This document shows positions 55,128-64,000 of a DNA stretch of 64,000 bases, piece after piece. Origin of the DNA: Pseudomonas mangiferae (lineage in GTDB: Bacteria; Pseudomonadota; Gammaproteobacteria; Pseudomonadales; Pseudomonadaceae); assembly GCF_007109405.1 (NCBI RefSeq), contig NZ_VJOY01000015.1:1-64000 (forward strand), written 5' to 3'. The notes under the pieces were generated by a model that was not told where the DNA came from, ran no database searches, and saw only the letters and a list, made by a program, of their open reading frames with translations. Made by a program: the position numbers and the translations under genes. The first letter of the stretch is position 1. Each line of letters starts with the position of its first letter.

Positions 55128-56939
55128 TCAGCCGTCGATTTCGATCAGCACTTCGCCGGGGTTGACCCGGTCGCCCTTGGCGACGTGGATGGCCTTGACG
55201 GTGCCGGCGATGGGCGCCTGGATCTCGGTTTCCATCTTCATCGCCTCGGTGATCAGCACTGCCTGGCCCGCCTTGACCGTATCGCCCACCGCCACCAGCA
55301 GGTCGACGATGTTGCCCGGCATGGTGGTGCTAACGTCGCCGGGGGCGCTGGCCTGCTTGCGGGCGCCGCCGCCCGCGCCGGCGACGTAGGCGTTGAGGGA
55401 CTCGAACACCACTTCCTCGGGCATGCCGTCGATGGACAGGTAGAAGTGGCGCTTGCCGTCGCCGCGGATGCCGACGCCGGTGATGTCGATGCGGTAGCTC
55501 TCGCCGTGCACGTCCACCACGAACTCGGTGGGCACGCCCTCATCGCTGGCGGCGGCCACGCCACCGGCCTCGGGGATCGGCAGCAGCACCTCGGGGGTCA
55601 GGGTGCCGGCCTCGCGCTCTTCCAGGAAGCGTCGGCCGATGTCGGGGAACATGGCGTAGGTCAGCACGTCCTCCTCGCTCTTGGCCAGGGGACCGATCTC
55701 CCGGCGCAGCTTGTCCAGCTCGGGTTTGATCAGGTCGGCCGGGCGCACGTCGATGACTTCCTCGCGGCCGATGGCCTGCTTGCGCAGGGCCTCGTCCACC
55801 TCGCCCGGCGCCTTGCCGTAGCGGCCCTGCAGGTAGAGCTTCACCTCGTTGGTGATGGTCTTGTAGCGCTCGCCGGCCAGCACGTTGAACACCGCCTGGG
55901 TGCCGACGATCTGCGAGGTGGGGGTCACCAGGGGCGGGTAGCCGAGGTCCTTGCGGACCTTCGGGATTTCCTCGAAGACTTCGTTGATGCGGTTGAGGGC
56001 GCCCTGTTCCTTCAGCTGGTTGGCCAGGTTGGAGATCATCCCGCCGGGCACCTGGTTGACCTGCACCCGGGTGTCGACCCCGGTGAATTCGCTCTCGAAC
56101 TGGTGGTACTTCTTGCGCACCGCGTAGAAGTACACACCGATCTCCTGCAGCAGCGCTAGGTCCAGGCCGGTGTCGTAGGGGGTGCCGCGCAGGGCGGCGA
56201 CCATGGACTCGGTGCCCGGGTGGCTGGTGCCCCAGGCCATGCTGGAGATGGCGGTGTCGATGTGGTCGGCGCCGTTCTCGATGGCCTTGAGCTGGCACAT
56301 GCTGGCAACGCCGGCAGTGTCGTGGGAATGGATGAACACCGGCAGCGGCACGGCGTCCTTCAGGGCCTTGACCAGGTCGCCGGTGGCGAACGGGGTCAGC
56401 AGGCCGGCCATGTCCTTGATGGCGATGGAGTCGACCCCCAGGGCGTGCATGGCGCGCGCCTGCTCGACGAAGGCGTCGACGGTGTGCACCGGGCTGGTGG
56501 TGTAGCAGAGGGTGCCCTGGGCGTGCTTGCCGGTCTTCTTCACCGCACGGATCGCGGTCTCCAGGTTACGCACGTCGTTCATCGCGTCGAAGATGCGGAA
56601 CACGTCGATGCCGTTCTCCGCCGCCTTGGCGACGAAGGCCTCCACCACGTCGTCGCTGTAGTGGCGGTAGCCCAGCAGGTTCTGCCCGCGCAAGAGCATC
56701 TGCAGGCGGGTGTTGGGCAGCGCGGCGCGCAGGGCCCGCAGACGTTCCCACGGGTCTTCCTTGAGGAAGCGCACGCAGGCGTCGAAGGTGGCGCCACCCC
56801 AGACTTCCAGGGACCAGTAGCCGACCCGGTCCAGCTTGTCGCAGATCGGCAGCATGTCCTCGGTGCGCATGCGGGTGGCCAGCAGCGACTGGTGGGCGTC
56901 CCGCAGGATGGTGTCGGTGACCGTGATTTTCTTGCTCAT
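55128..56939 (-). CDS. oadA: Pyruvate carboxylase subunit B / oxaloacetate decarboxylase alpha subunit
   Basis: 603 residues. HMGL-like carboxyltransferase domain (TDTILRDAHQSLLATRMRTEDM, GLLTPFATGDLVKALKD, HSHDTAGVASM), the PYC/OadA conserved domain (about 300-460), and a C-terminal biotinyl domain with EAMKMETEIQAP, whose Lys carries biotin. It transfers carboxyl from biotin to pyruvate, with the biotin carboxylase subunit encoded upstream. Together the two make oxaloacetate for anaplerosis. Confidence 0.94.
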   Translation of the reverse strand: MSKKITVTDTILRDAHQSLLATRMRTEDMLPICDKLDRVGYWSLEVWGGATFDACVRFLKEDPWERLRALRAALPNTRLQMLLRGQNLLGYRHYSDDVVEAFVAKAAENGIDVFRIFDAMNDVRNLETAIRAVKKTGKHAQGTLCYTTSPVHTVDAFVEQARAMHALGVDSIAIKDMAGLLTPFATGDLVKALKDAVPLPVFIHSHDTAGVASMCQLKAIENGADHIDTAISSMAWGTSHPGTESMVAALRGTPYDTGLDLALLQEIGVYFYAVRKKYHQFESEFTGVDTRVQVNQVPGGMISNLANQLKEQGALNRINEVFEEIPKVRKDLGYPPLVTPTSQIVGTQAVFNVLAGERYKTITNEVKLYLQGRYGKAPGEVDEALRKQAIGREEVIDVRPADLIKPELDKLRREIGPLAKSEEDVLTYAMFPDIGRRFLEEREAGTLTPEVLLPIPEAGGVAAASDEGVPTEFVVDVHGESYRIDITGVGIRGDGKRHFYLSIDGMPEEVVFESLNAYVAGAGGGARKQASAPGDVSTTMPGNIVDLLVAVGDTVKAGQAVLITEAMKMETEIQAPIAGTVKAIHVAKGDRVNPGEVLIEIDG

Positions 56940-56990
56940 TCGGCTATCCCTCTTCCCGCGCCGCCGGCCTGGCCGCGCGGGGCAGTGTTG

Positions 56991-58406
56991 TCAGATGCCC
57001 GCGTAGGCGGCGATGGCGGTGGCGATGGCGATGGCCAGGTGCGACGGGTTGCGCTTGATCGAGTACTGGGTCAGGTCCGGGTGGCTCTCGACGAAGCTGG
57101 TGTTGAACCGCCCGCTGCGGAATTCCGGGTCGCGGAGGATTTCCTGGTAGTACGGCGCGGTGGTCTTCACCCCCTGCACGCGCATGTCGTCCAGGGCCCG
57201 CAGGCCGCGATCCATGGCTTCTTCCCAGGTCAGCGCCCAGACGATCAGCTTCAGGCACATGGAGTCGTAGTACGGCGGGATGGTGTAGCCGGTGTAGATC
57301 GCCGTGTCGGTGCGCACGCCGGGGCCGCCGGGGGCGTAGTAGCGGGTGATCTTGCCGAACGAAGGCAGGAAGTTGTTCTTCGGATCCTCGGCGTTGATGC
57401 GGAATTGCAGGGCATAGCCGCGGTACTGGATGTCCTCCTGCTTCACCGACAGCTCAAGACCAGAGGCGACGCGGATCTGCTCGCGGACGATGTCGATGCC
57501 GGTGATTTCCTCGGTGATGGTGTGTTCCACCTGGACCCGGGTGTTCATCTCCATGAAGTACACCTCGCCCTCGGCGAGCAGGAACTCCACGGTACCGGCA
57601 TTCTCGTAGCCCACCGCCTTGGCGGCGCGCACCGCCAGGTCGCCGATGTAGGCGCGCTGCTCGGGGGTGAGCTGCGGGCTGGGGGCGATCTCGATGAGCT
57701 TCTGGTTGCGGCGCTGGATGGAGCAGTCGCGCTCGAACAGGTGCACGGTGTTGCCGTGACTGTCGGCGAGAATCTGCGCCTCGATGTGCTTGGGCTCGAC
57801 GATGCACTTCTCCAGGAACACCTCGGCCGAGCCGAACGCCTTGGTGGCCTCGGAGATCACCCGCGGGTAGGCCTGCTCCAGGTCTTCGCGGCTGTTGCAG
57901 CGGCGGATACCGCGGCCGCCGCCGCCGGAGGTGGCCTTGAGCATCACCGGGTAACCGATGCGCTCGGCCTCCCGCAGGGCTTCCTCCAGGTCCGCCACGT
58001 TGCCTTCGGTGCCCGGGGTGCAGGGTACGCCGGCGGCGATCATGCTGCGGCGTGCCTCGGTCTTGTCGCCCATGCGGCGGATCACCTCGGCCGAGGGGCC
58101 GATGAAGCGGATGCCGCGCTGGGCGCAGATGTCCGCCAGCTCGGCGTTCTCCGAGAGGAAACCGTAGCCGGGGTGCAGGGCGTCGCAGCCGGTTTCCACC
58201 GCCAGGTTCACCAGCTTGCGCGGGTTCAGGTAGCCGGCCAGGGGGTCGGCGCCGATGCTGTGGGCCTCGTCGGCGCGCTTCACGTGCAGCGCATGGCGAT
58301 CCGCCTCGGAATACACCGCCACCGAGCGGATGCCCATCTCGGCGCAGGCGCGCACGATGCGCACGGCGATCTCGCCGCGGTTGGCGATGAGGATTTTCTT
58401 GATCAC
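56991..58406 (-). CDS. pycA: Pyruvate carboxylase subunit A (biotin carboxylase)
   Basis: 471 residues. Biotin carboxylase domains in order: MIKKILIANRGEIAVRIVRAC, MLKATSGGGGRGIRRCNS (ATP-binding), EIAPSPQLTPEQR, VEFLLAEGEVYFMEMNTRVQVEHT (active site) and a C-terminal domain ending AAYAGI. It carboxylates the biotin on the OadA/PycB subunit. Transcribed with oadA (51 bases apart). Divergent from a LysR gene, its likely regulator. Confidence 0.94.
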   Translation of the reverse strand: MIKKILIANRGEIAVRIVRACAEMGIRSVAVYSEADRHALHVKRADEAHSIGADPLAGYLNPRKLVNLAVETGCDALHPGYGFLSENAELADICAQRGIRFIGPSAEVIRRMGDKTEARRSMIAAGVPCTPGTEGNVADLEEALREAERIGYPVMLKATSGGGGRGIRRCNSREDLEQAYPRVISEATKAFGSAEVFLEKCIVEPKHIEAQILADSHGNTVHLFERDCSIQRRNQKLIEIAPSPQLTPEQRAYIGDLAVRAAKAVGYENAGTVEFLLAEGEVYFMEMNTRVQVEHTITEEITGIDIVREQIRVASGLELSVKQEDIQYRGYALQFRINAEDPKNNFLPSFGKITRYYAPGGPGVRTDTAIYTGYTIPPYYDSMCLKLIVWALTWEEAMDRGLRALDDMRVQGVKTTAPYYQEILRDPEFRSGRFNTSFVESHPDLTQYSIKRNPSHLAIAIATAIAAYAGI

Positions 58407-58626
58407 GCGTTCGTCCTCGAACCGTTGAACAGACGGACCGCTCCCGGCGGCCCGGCGAATGACCGTAACTGCGTCACGCGGTCACGGCTTTTACCCTACG
58501 CCGGATAGGGGAATCAGTGAAAATCAATAATTGTTGGGCCAGGTATTAGCTTGAGCTTATGCACGCATGGGCGACGTATCAGTCAGGCGCTACACTGGCG
58601 ACCGCCCCCAGCACCGGAGTCCCTGG

Positions 58627-59568
58627 ATGCGTCGCTCCCTGATGCGCATCACCCTGCGCCAGTTGCAGGTCTTTCGCGCGGTCTGCGCCCAGCAGTCCTA
58701 CAGCCGCGCCGCCGAAGAGATGGCCCTCACCCAGCCGGCGGTGAGCCTGCAGATCCGCCAGCTGGAGGAGCTGGTGGGCCAGCCGCTCTTCGATTACGTG
58801 GGCAAGAAGCTCTACCGCACCGAGGTGGCGGAGCTGCTGCTGCAGGCCAGCGAGGACATCTTCCAGCGCCTGCAGAGTCTGGACATGCAGCTGTCCGACC
58901 TGCAGGGCTCGCTGCAGGGCCAGTTGCGCCTGGCGGTGGAGTCCAGTGCGAAGTACCTCACGCCGCACCTGTTCGCCGCGTTCCGCCAGCAGCACCCGGA
59001 GGTCAGCCTGCACCTGACGGTGGCCAACCGCGGGCAGATCGTGAAGCGCCTGGGGGACAACCGCGACGACCTGGTGATCATGTCCCTGGTGCCGCCGGAC
59101 ATGGCCCTGGAGTTCCTGCCGTTCCTCAACTACCCCATCGTCGCCGTGGCGCCGCCGGACCACCCCCTGGTCCGCGCCGCGCGTCTGTCCCTGCGGGACC
59201 TGGGGGCCTACCCGCTGCTGGTGCGGGAGCCGGGCTCGGGTACGCGCAAGGCCTGCGAGGAATACTTCCAGCAGAAGCGCGCCCATTTTCCCCAGGTCCA
59301 GGAGTGCTCGTCCTCGGAAGCCCAGCGCGAGGCGGTGGTGGCCGGTCTGGGCCTGGCCCTGCTGCCACGCCACGCGGTGCGCAGTGAGGTGGCCGAGGGC
59401 AGCCTGGTGGAGCTGGCGGTGGAGGAGCTGCCGCTGTTCCGCAGCTGGTGCGTGGTGCACCCACGGGGCAAACGGCTGACCCCGGTGGCCGAGGCGTTCT
59501 TCGCCTTCATTCGCGAAGAACGCCACCTGATCGGCGCACTGGCCGAGCGTTTCGAGCAACGGCGCTGA
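58627..59568 (+). CDS. LysR family transcriptional regulator (CbbR-like) beside pycA
   Basis: 313 residues from the ATG at 58627 (MRRSLMRITLRQLQVFR); alternative starts are 58642 and 58567. HTH with SYSRAAEEMALTQPAVSLQIRQLEEL, then a substrate-binding domain starting GQLRLAVESSAKYL. Divergent from pycA/oadA across about 220 bases, and conserved at this place in P. aeruginosa from memory, so it probably controls pyruvate carboxylase. The effector is unknown. Confidence 0.9.
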   Translation: MRRSLMRITLRQLQVFRAVCAQQSYSRAAEEMALTQPAVSLQIRQLEELVGQPLFDYVGKKLYRTEVAELLLQASEDIFQRLQSLDMQLSDLQGSLQGQLRLAVESSAKYLTPHLFAAFRQQHPEVSLHLTVANRGQIVKRLGDNRDDLVIMSLVPPDMALEFLPFLNYPIVAVAPPDHPLVRAARLSLRDLGAYPLLVREPGSGTRKACEEYFQQKRAHFPQVQECSSSEAQREAVVAGLGLALLPRHAVRSEVAEGSLVELAVEELPLFRSWCVVHPRGKRLTPVAEAFFAFIREERHLIGALAERFEQRR

Positions 59569-59676
59569 GAGAGACAGCCCGCGCGTTCGCGCCGGAACTG
59601 TCCCCGGAACGCCACCCCGGTGGTAGGCTCGCTGCGGTCGTATATGATATCCACTTTCCCCACCGAGGCCGTCCGC

Positions 59677-60357
59677 GTGCCCCTGTCCCGCTTCAACCCG
59701 CCCAATCTCGGCCTCGCCCCGTCCGCCTCGGAGATCATCGCCAAGCACCTGCGCGAGGCCATCGTCGCCGGGCAGTTCGCCGAGGACGAGCCGATCCGCC
59801 AGGACGACATCGCCCGCCTGTTCAACGTCAGCAAGATTCCCGTGCGCGAGGCCCTCAAGCGCCTGGAGGCGGAAGGGCTGGTGGTGTTCCAGCGCAACAA
59901 GGGCGCGGTGGTGACCCGTATCTCCGAGCCGGAGCTGGCGCAGATGTTCGAGGTGCGGGTGCTGCTGGAAGTGCAGGCGATTCGCCTGGCGATCCCCAAC
60001 ATGAGCGCGGCCACCTTCGCCCGCGCCGAGGGCATCTGCGAGGAGTTCATCGGCGAGGAGGACGTGGGGCGCTGGGCCGAGCTGAACTGGGAGTTGCACA
60101 CCTGCCTCTACGAGCCGGCCCAGCGGCCGTTCCTGCTGGGCCTGATCCGCTCCATCCACGACAAGCTGGAGCGCTACCTGCGCCTGCAGATGAGCCTGTC
60201 GGAAGGCAAGGCGCGGGCCGACCATGAGCACCGCGACATCCTCGACGCCTGCCGCGCCGGCGACGCCGACCGCGCCGCGGCGCTGATCGAGGATCACATC
60301 GTCGGCGTCTGCCGCACCCTCTACGAGCACCTGCCGAACCGGCCCGCGGCCGGCTGA
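59677..60357 (+). CDS. GntR family regulator with FCD domain
   Basis: 226 residues from a GTG at 59677 with GAGG ten bases upstream; an ATG at 59644 would add eleven residues. N-terminal winged helix [35 protein letters not shown]-terminal FCD domain with [38 protein letters not shown] and the metal-ligand His in [25 protein letters not shown]. It lies before the hydroxyproline genes and probably responds to a related metabolite. A palindrome-like ATATgATAT (59642-59650) could be its operator if the GTG start is right. Confidence 0.88.
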   Translation: MPLSRFNPPNLGLAPSASEIIAKHLREAIVAGQFAEDEPIRQDDIARLFNVSKIPVREALKRLEAEGLVVFQRNKGAVVTRISEPELAQMFEVRVLLEVQAIRLAIPNMSAATFARAEGICEEFIGEEDVGRWAELNWELHTCLYEPAQRPFLLGLIRSIHDKLERYLRLQMSLSEGKARADHEHRDILDACRAGDADRAAALIEDHIVGVCRTLYEHLPNRPAAG

Positions 60358-60532
60358 GCCCCGAGCACCGCCCACCGCAGTCCCCGCCGGCCGCCTCGCG
60401 TACCGGGGCGCCGCCGTGCCTGCCGCGCCCTGCCGTTGTGCCGATTTCGTCTCGCGGCCGGCCGAAACGCATCAAGCCGCTGCCCGCGCGAACCGCCACC
60501 CTTGGCCCATCCTTTCCCGCGCAGGCCGACCC

Positions 60533-61468
60533 ATGAAACGCATCCGTGTCCTCGATTCCCATACCGGTGGCGAGCCCACCCGCCTGGTGCTGGACGGCTT
60601 TCCCGACCTGGGCCAGGGCAGCATGGCCGAACGCCGCCAGCGGCTCGCCGAGCAGCACGATGCCTGGCGCGCCGCCACCGTCCTGGAGCCCCGCGGCAGC
60701 GACGTGCTGGTGGGCGCGCTGCTCTGCGAGCCGGTGGACCCGCAGGCCTGCGCCGGGGTGATCTTCTTCAACAACACCGGCTACCTGGGCATGTGCGGCC
60801 ACGGCACCATCGGCCTGGTGGTGTCCCTGGCCCACCTGGGGCGCATCGGCCCCGGCGTGCACCGCATCGAGACGCCGGTGGGGACCGTGGAGGCGACCCT
60901 GCACGACGACCGCTCGGTGAGCGTGCGCAACGTGCCGGCCTACCGCTACCGCAAGGCGGTCGGCGTGGAAGTGCCGGGCCACGGCACGGTCGTGGGCGAC
61001 ATCGCCTGGGGCGGCAACTGGTTCTTCCTGGTCAGCGACCACGGCCTGCCGGTGGCCGGCGACAACCTGGAGGCCCTCACCGCTTATACGGTGGCGGTGC
61101 AGCAGGCCCTGGACGAGCAGGGCATCCGCGGCGAGGACGGCGGGCTGATCGACCACATCGAGCTGTTCGCCGACGACGCCGAGGCGGACAGCCGCAACTT
61201 CGTGCTGTGCCCGGGCAAGGCCTACGACCGCTCCCCCTGCGGCACCGGCACCAGCGCCAAGCTGGCCTGCCTGGCGGCCGACGGCACGCTGCAGCCGGGC
61301 CAGCTGTGGCGCCAGGCCAGCGTGATCGGCAGCCAGTTCGAGGGCCACTACGAGCCCGCCGAGGGCGGCCGCATCATCCCCACGATCCGCGGCACCGCCC
61401 ACCTCAGCGCCGAGGCCACCCTGCTGCTGGACGAGGACGATCCCTTCGCCTGGGGCATCCGCCCGTGA
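60533..61468 (+). CDS. lhpA: 4-hydroxyproline 2-epimerase
   Basis: 311 residues, proline racemase superfamily. [19 protein letters not shown] near the start; catalytic Cys in [12 protein letters not shown], and the second catalytic Cys in [15 protein letters not shown]. Having Cys in both positions marks a racemase/epimerase rather than a dehydratase. It epimerises trans-4-hydroxy-L-proline to cis-4-hydroxy-D-proline. The dehydrogenase subunits follow in an overlapping operon, supporting this assignment. Symbol by analogy with P. aeruginosa. Confidence 0.9.
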   Translation: MKRIRVLDSHTGGEPTRLVLDGFPDLGQGSMAERRQRLAEQHDAWRAATVLEPRGSDVLVGALLCEPVDPQACAGVIFFNNTGYLGMCGHGTIGLVVSLAHLGRIGPGVHRIETPVGTVEATLHDDRSVSVRNVPAYRYRKAVGVEVPGHGTVVGDIAWGGNWFFLVSDHGLPVAGDNLEALTAYTVAVQQALDEQGIRGEDGGLIDHIELFADDAEADSRNFVLCPGKAYDRSPCGTGTSAKLACLAADGTLQPGQLWRQASVIGSQFEGHYEPAEGGRIIPTIRGTAHLSAEATLLLDEDDPFAWGIRP

Positions 61469-62610
61469 GCCCGGCGCAGGCGCGGGCCGACGTCATCGTC
61501 GTCGGCGCCGGCATCGTCGGCAGCGCCTGCGCCCATGAGCTGGCCCGGCGCGGCCTGGACGTGCTGGTGCTGGACGACCGCCGCGGCGGCGCCACCGCCG
61601 TGGGCATGGGCCACCTGGTGGCGATGGACGACAACCCGGCGGAACTGGCCCTGAGCGCCTGGTCCCTGGAGCTGTGGCGGCACCTGGCGCCGGACCTGGA
61701 CGACGCCAGCGCCTACCGCAACTGCGGCACCCTCTGGCTGGCCGCCGACGACGTGGAAATGGCCGCCGCCGACGCCAAGCGCGCCACCCTCGCCGCCCAC
61801 GGGCTGGACTGCCAGCTGCTGGGCGCCCGCGCCCTGGCAACCGCGGAACCGGCCCTGCGCGATGGCCTGCACGGCGCCCTGCGGGTGGCCGGCGACGGCA
61901 TCCTCTACGCCCCCAACGCCGCGGAATGGCTGCTGGCCAAGGGCGGCGCGCGGATCATCCGCCACGCGGCGCAGGTCGTGCAGGTCTGCGGCAACCTGGT
62001 GCGCCTGGCCGACGAGCGCTGGCTGCGGGCCGACGCGGTGGTCCTGGCCAACGGCATCCACGCCGCGGACCTCTGCCCGGACCTGCCGCTGCGGCCGAAG
62101 AAGGGCCACCTGCTGATCACCGACCGCTACCCCGGGCGCATCCATCACCAGTTGGTGGAGCTGGGCTACGTCACCAGCGCCCACGCCAGCGAGGGCACCT
62201 CGGTGGCCTTCAACGCCCAGCCGCGGCCCACCGGGCAGATCTTCCTCGGCTCCTCGCGGCAGTTCGACACCCTCGACCGACGCGTCGAGGGCCCGGTGCT
62301 GGCGCGCATGCTGCGCCGCGCCCTGGACTACCTGCCGGGCCTGGCCGGGCTCAACGCCATCCGCAGCTGGACCGGCTTCCGCGCCGCCAGCCCGGACGGC
62401 CTGCCGCTGCTGGGGCCGCACCCAGGGCAGCCGGGGCTATGGCTGGCGGTGGGCCACGAGGGCCTGGGCGTCACCACCGCGCCGGCCAGCGCCCGGCTGC
62501 TGGCGGCGCAGCTGTTCGACGAGCGTCCCCCCATCGATCCCACCCCCTACCAGCCGCAGCGCTTCCCCCTGGCGCAGTCCGCCGTGCCCGCCCAGGAGGC
62601 CCGCCCATGA
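61465..62610 (+). CDS. FAD-dependent oxidoreductase, D-hydroxyproline dehydrogenase subunit (LhpB-like)
   Basis: 381 residues from a GTG at 61465 that overlaps the epimerase stop (GTGA). DAO-type flavoprotein: dinucleotide motif [20 protein letters not shown] at the start, and the C-terminal [40 protein letters not shown] typical of glycine/D-amino-acid oxidases. It probably oxidises cis-4-hydroxy-D-proline, using the iron-sulfur and second flavin subunits as electron relay, as described for the three-subunit enzyme of P. aeruginosa. Confidence 0.85.
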   Translation: MSPAQARADVIVVGAGIVGSACAHELARRGLDVLVLDDRRGGATAVGMGHLVAMDDNPAELALSAWSLELWRHLAPDLDDASAYRNCGTLWLAADDVEMAAADAKRATLAAHGLDCQLLGARALATAEPALRDGLHGALRVAGDGILYAPNAAEWLLAKGGARIIRHAAQVVQVCGNLVRLADERWLRADAVVLANGIHAADLCPDLPLRPKKGHLLITDRYPGRIHHQLVELGYVTSAHASEGTSVAFNAQPRPTGQIFLGSSRQFDTLDRRVEGPVLARMLRRALDYLPGLAGLNAIRSWTGFRAASPDGLPLLGPHPGQPGLWLAVGHEGLGVTTAPASARLLAAQLFDERPPIDPTPYQPQRFPLAQSAVPAQEARP

Positions 62611-62843
62611 TCGACGTCCACCTCGACGGCCGCCCCTTGCGGGTCGCCCCCGGCACCACCGTGGCCGCGGCCCTCTGCCTGGGCGGCGACGGCAGCAGCC
62701 GCACCTCGGTGGGCGGCCAGCGCCGCGCACCGTTCTGCGGCATGGGTGTCTGCCAGGAATGCCGGGTGGAAATCGACGGCCAGCGCCGCCTGGCCTGTCA
62801 GACCCTGTGCCAGCCCGGCATGCGCGTGGAGACCCGGCCATGA
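62607..62843 (+). CDS. Small 2Fe-2S subunit of the dehydrogenase (LhpF-like)
   Basis: 78 residues; ATG overlaps the previous stop (ATGA) and GGAGG precedes it. A (2Fe-2S) ferredoxin-like domain with Cys ligands in FCGMGVCQECRVEIDG and LACQT. Such small Fer2_4 proteins are the gamma subunits of hydroxyproline or sarcosine-type oxidases. Electron transfer in the membrane-associated or cytoplasmic complex. Confidence 0.88.
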   Translation: MIDVHLDGRPLRVAPGTTVAAALCLGGDGSSRTSVGGQRRAPFCGMGVCQECRVEIDGQRRLACQTLCQPGMRVETRP

Positions 62844-64000
62844 GCGAGCACTACGACCTGCTGATCGTCGGCGCCGGCCCGGCGGGCATGGCCGCGGCCC
62901 TGGCGGCCGCGCCCAGCGGCGCGCGCATCGCCCTGCTGGACGACAACCCGGTGCCCGGCGGGCAGATCTGGCGCGACGGCCCCGGGGCGCACCTGCCGCC
63001 CCTGGCGCGGCGCCTGCGCGACGGCCTGGAGCGGCACGCCATCCCGGTGTGGAGCGGCACCCGGGTGGTGGCCGCCGCCGGTCCCCAGGCGCTGCTGCTG
63101 GAAGACCCGACCCGCGGCTGGCGGGTGCGCTACGACCGCCTGATCCTCTGCACCGGCGCCCGGGAGCGGCTGCTGCCGTTCCCCGGCTGGACCCTGCCGG
63201 GGGTCACCGGCGCCGGTGGCCTGCAGGCCTTGATCAAGGGCGGCCTGCCGGTGGCCGGCGAGCGCCTGGTGATCGCCGGCAGCGGCCCGCTGCTGCTGGC
63301 CAGCGCGGCCACCGCCCGTGCCGCCGGCGCGCACCTGCTGCGCATCGCCGAGCAGGCGCCCCTCGCTGCCCTGGCCCGCTTCACCGCGGGCCTGCCGCGC
63401 TGGCCGGGCAAGGCCCTGCAGGCGGCGCGGCTGTTCGATCACCGCTACCGCGCCGGCAGCCATGTGCTGGAAGCCCTGGGGGACGACCGCCTGGAAGGCG
63501 TGCGCCTGTGGCAGGACGGCAGCACCGTGGAACTGGCCTGCGAGCGCCTGGCCTGCGGCTTCGGCCTGGTGCCCAACACCCAGCTGGCCGAGGCCCTGGA
63601 ATGCGCGCTGCGGGACGACGCGGTGGCGGTGGACGACTGGCAGGCCACCTCCCGCCCCCACCACTACGCCGCCGGCGAATGCACCGGCTTCGGCGGCAGC
63701 GAGCTGGCCCTGGTGGAAGGCGCCATCGCCGGCCACGCGGCCGTGGGCGAGCAGACGCAGGCGCGCCGGCTGTTCCCGCGCCGGCAGCGCTGGCAGCGCT
63801 TCGCCGACGCCCTGGCCCGGGACTTCGCCCTGGACCCGCGGCTGAAGACCCTGGCGCGACCGGACACCCTGGTGTGCCGCTGCGAAGACGTGCCCTACGC
63901 CGCCCTGGCCGGGCGTGACGGCTGGACCGATGCCAAGCTGGTCAGCCGCTGCGGCATGGGCGCCTGCCAGGGGCGCATCTGCGGCGGCGCGGCCCGCGTG
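62840..64000 (+). CDS. FAD/NAD(P)-binding oxidoreductase, dehydrogenase subunit (LhpE-like), partial
   Basis: 387 residues seen, continuing past the window. ATG overlaps the previous stop (ATGA). N-terminal dinucleotide motif LIVGAGPAGMAAALAA, a second one in LVIAGSGPLLLASAATA, and a BFD-like iron-sulfur region beginning VCRCEDVPY and CGMGACQGRICG near the window end. It is the third subunit of the three-part D-hydroxyproline dehydrogenase, passing electrons between the cofactors. Confidence 0.87.
   Translation, partial: MSEHYDLLIVGAGPAGMAAALAAAPSGARIALLDDNPVPGGQIWRDGPGAHLPPLARRLRDGLERHAIPVWSGTRVVAAAGPQALLLEDPTRGWRVRYDRLILCTGARERLLPFPGWTLPGVTGAGGLQALIKGGLPVAGERLVIAGSGPLLLASAATARAAGAHLLRIAEQAPLAALARFTAGLPRWPGKALQAARLFDHRYRAGSHVLEALGDDRLEGVRLWQDGSTVELACERLACGFGLVPNTQLAEALECALRDDAVAVDDWQATSRPHHYAAGECTGFGGSELALVEGAIAGHAAVGEQTQARRLFPRRQRWQRFADALARDFALDPRLKTLARPDTLVCRCEDVPYAALAGRDGWTDAKLVSRCGMGACQGRICGGAARV

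Overview
This is a high-GC chromosomal window from a Pseudomonas, most likely a relative of P. aeruginosa. The assignment rests on gene content and order: rubredoxin-ubiC-ubiA-phoB-phoR, a CNNM/CorC protein, a response regulator and phoU-pstB-pstA-pstC-pstS, then purK-purE-LysR-aspA, then oadA-pycA-LysR. From memory this matches the P. aeruginosa backbone; no alignment was run. Several lower-GC blocks, dominated by toxin/immunity-like genes, interrupt the backbone.

Layout. 1-5293 (minus): a compact surface-polysaccharide operon with two tandem paralogous glycosyltransferases, a methyltransferase, an acyltransferase and the first codons of another gene, mostly joined by ATGA overlaps or short gaps. 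5652-8401: two DUF2388 secreted proteins and a DUF4105-type protein with an HELTH motif. 8413-10394: a low-GC pair, a C39/papain-like putative effector and a beta-propeller-like lipoprotein. 10519-14952: a GFA-family protein, an AEC transporter, TerC, rubredoxin, UbiC and UbiA. 15061-17184: phoB and phoR behind a Pho box.

17381-23017 is an Rhs island. A PAAR-like rhs 5' fragment is separated from an rhs 3' fragment by a three-gene low-GC cassette that resembles adaptor, toxin and immunity genes. The 3' fragment carries its own C-terminal toxin and an overlapping immunity gene. Decayed material follows: a possible displaced rhs tip, a gene broken at a T homopolymer and a multiply frameshifted pseudogene.

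23208-34378 returns to phosphate functions: a CorC-like transporter, two DUF4124/M23 peptidases, a response regulator, phoU and pstBACS. Pho boxes precede phoB and pstC, and four phased half-sites lie between pstS and a divergent sorbosone-dehydrogenase-like lipoprotein gene. 34545-42606: MFS transporter, thioesterase, hexose-6-phosphate mutarotase, small envelope proteins and purEK with a structured leader. 42785-49258: LysR, aspartase, an HTH regulator, an alanine/glycine symporter and an asparaginase, together suggesting amino-acid import and deamination. 49496-53088: a MocR regulator with a pentapeptide-repeat insertion, divergent from paiB and two acetyltransferases. 53443-54683: an orphan toxin_44-like toxin with an overlapping membrane immunity gene. 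55128-58406: the two-subunit pyruvate carboxylase/oxaloacetate decarboxylase, with a divergent LysR gene. 59677-64000: a GntR regulator and a translationally coupled hydroxyproline operon (2-epimerase plus three dehydrogenase subunits), cut by the window end.

No tRNA, rRNA, CRISPR array or complete insertion sequence was seen. No T6SS structural genes (hcp, vgrG, tss) are present, so type VI delivery of the toxins is inference.
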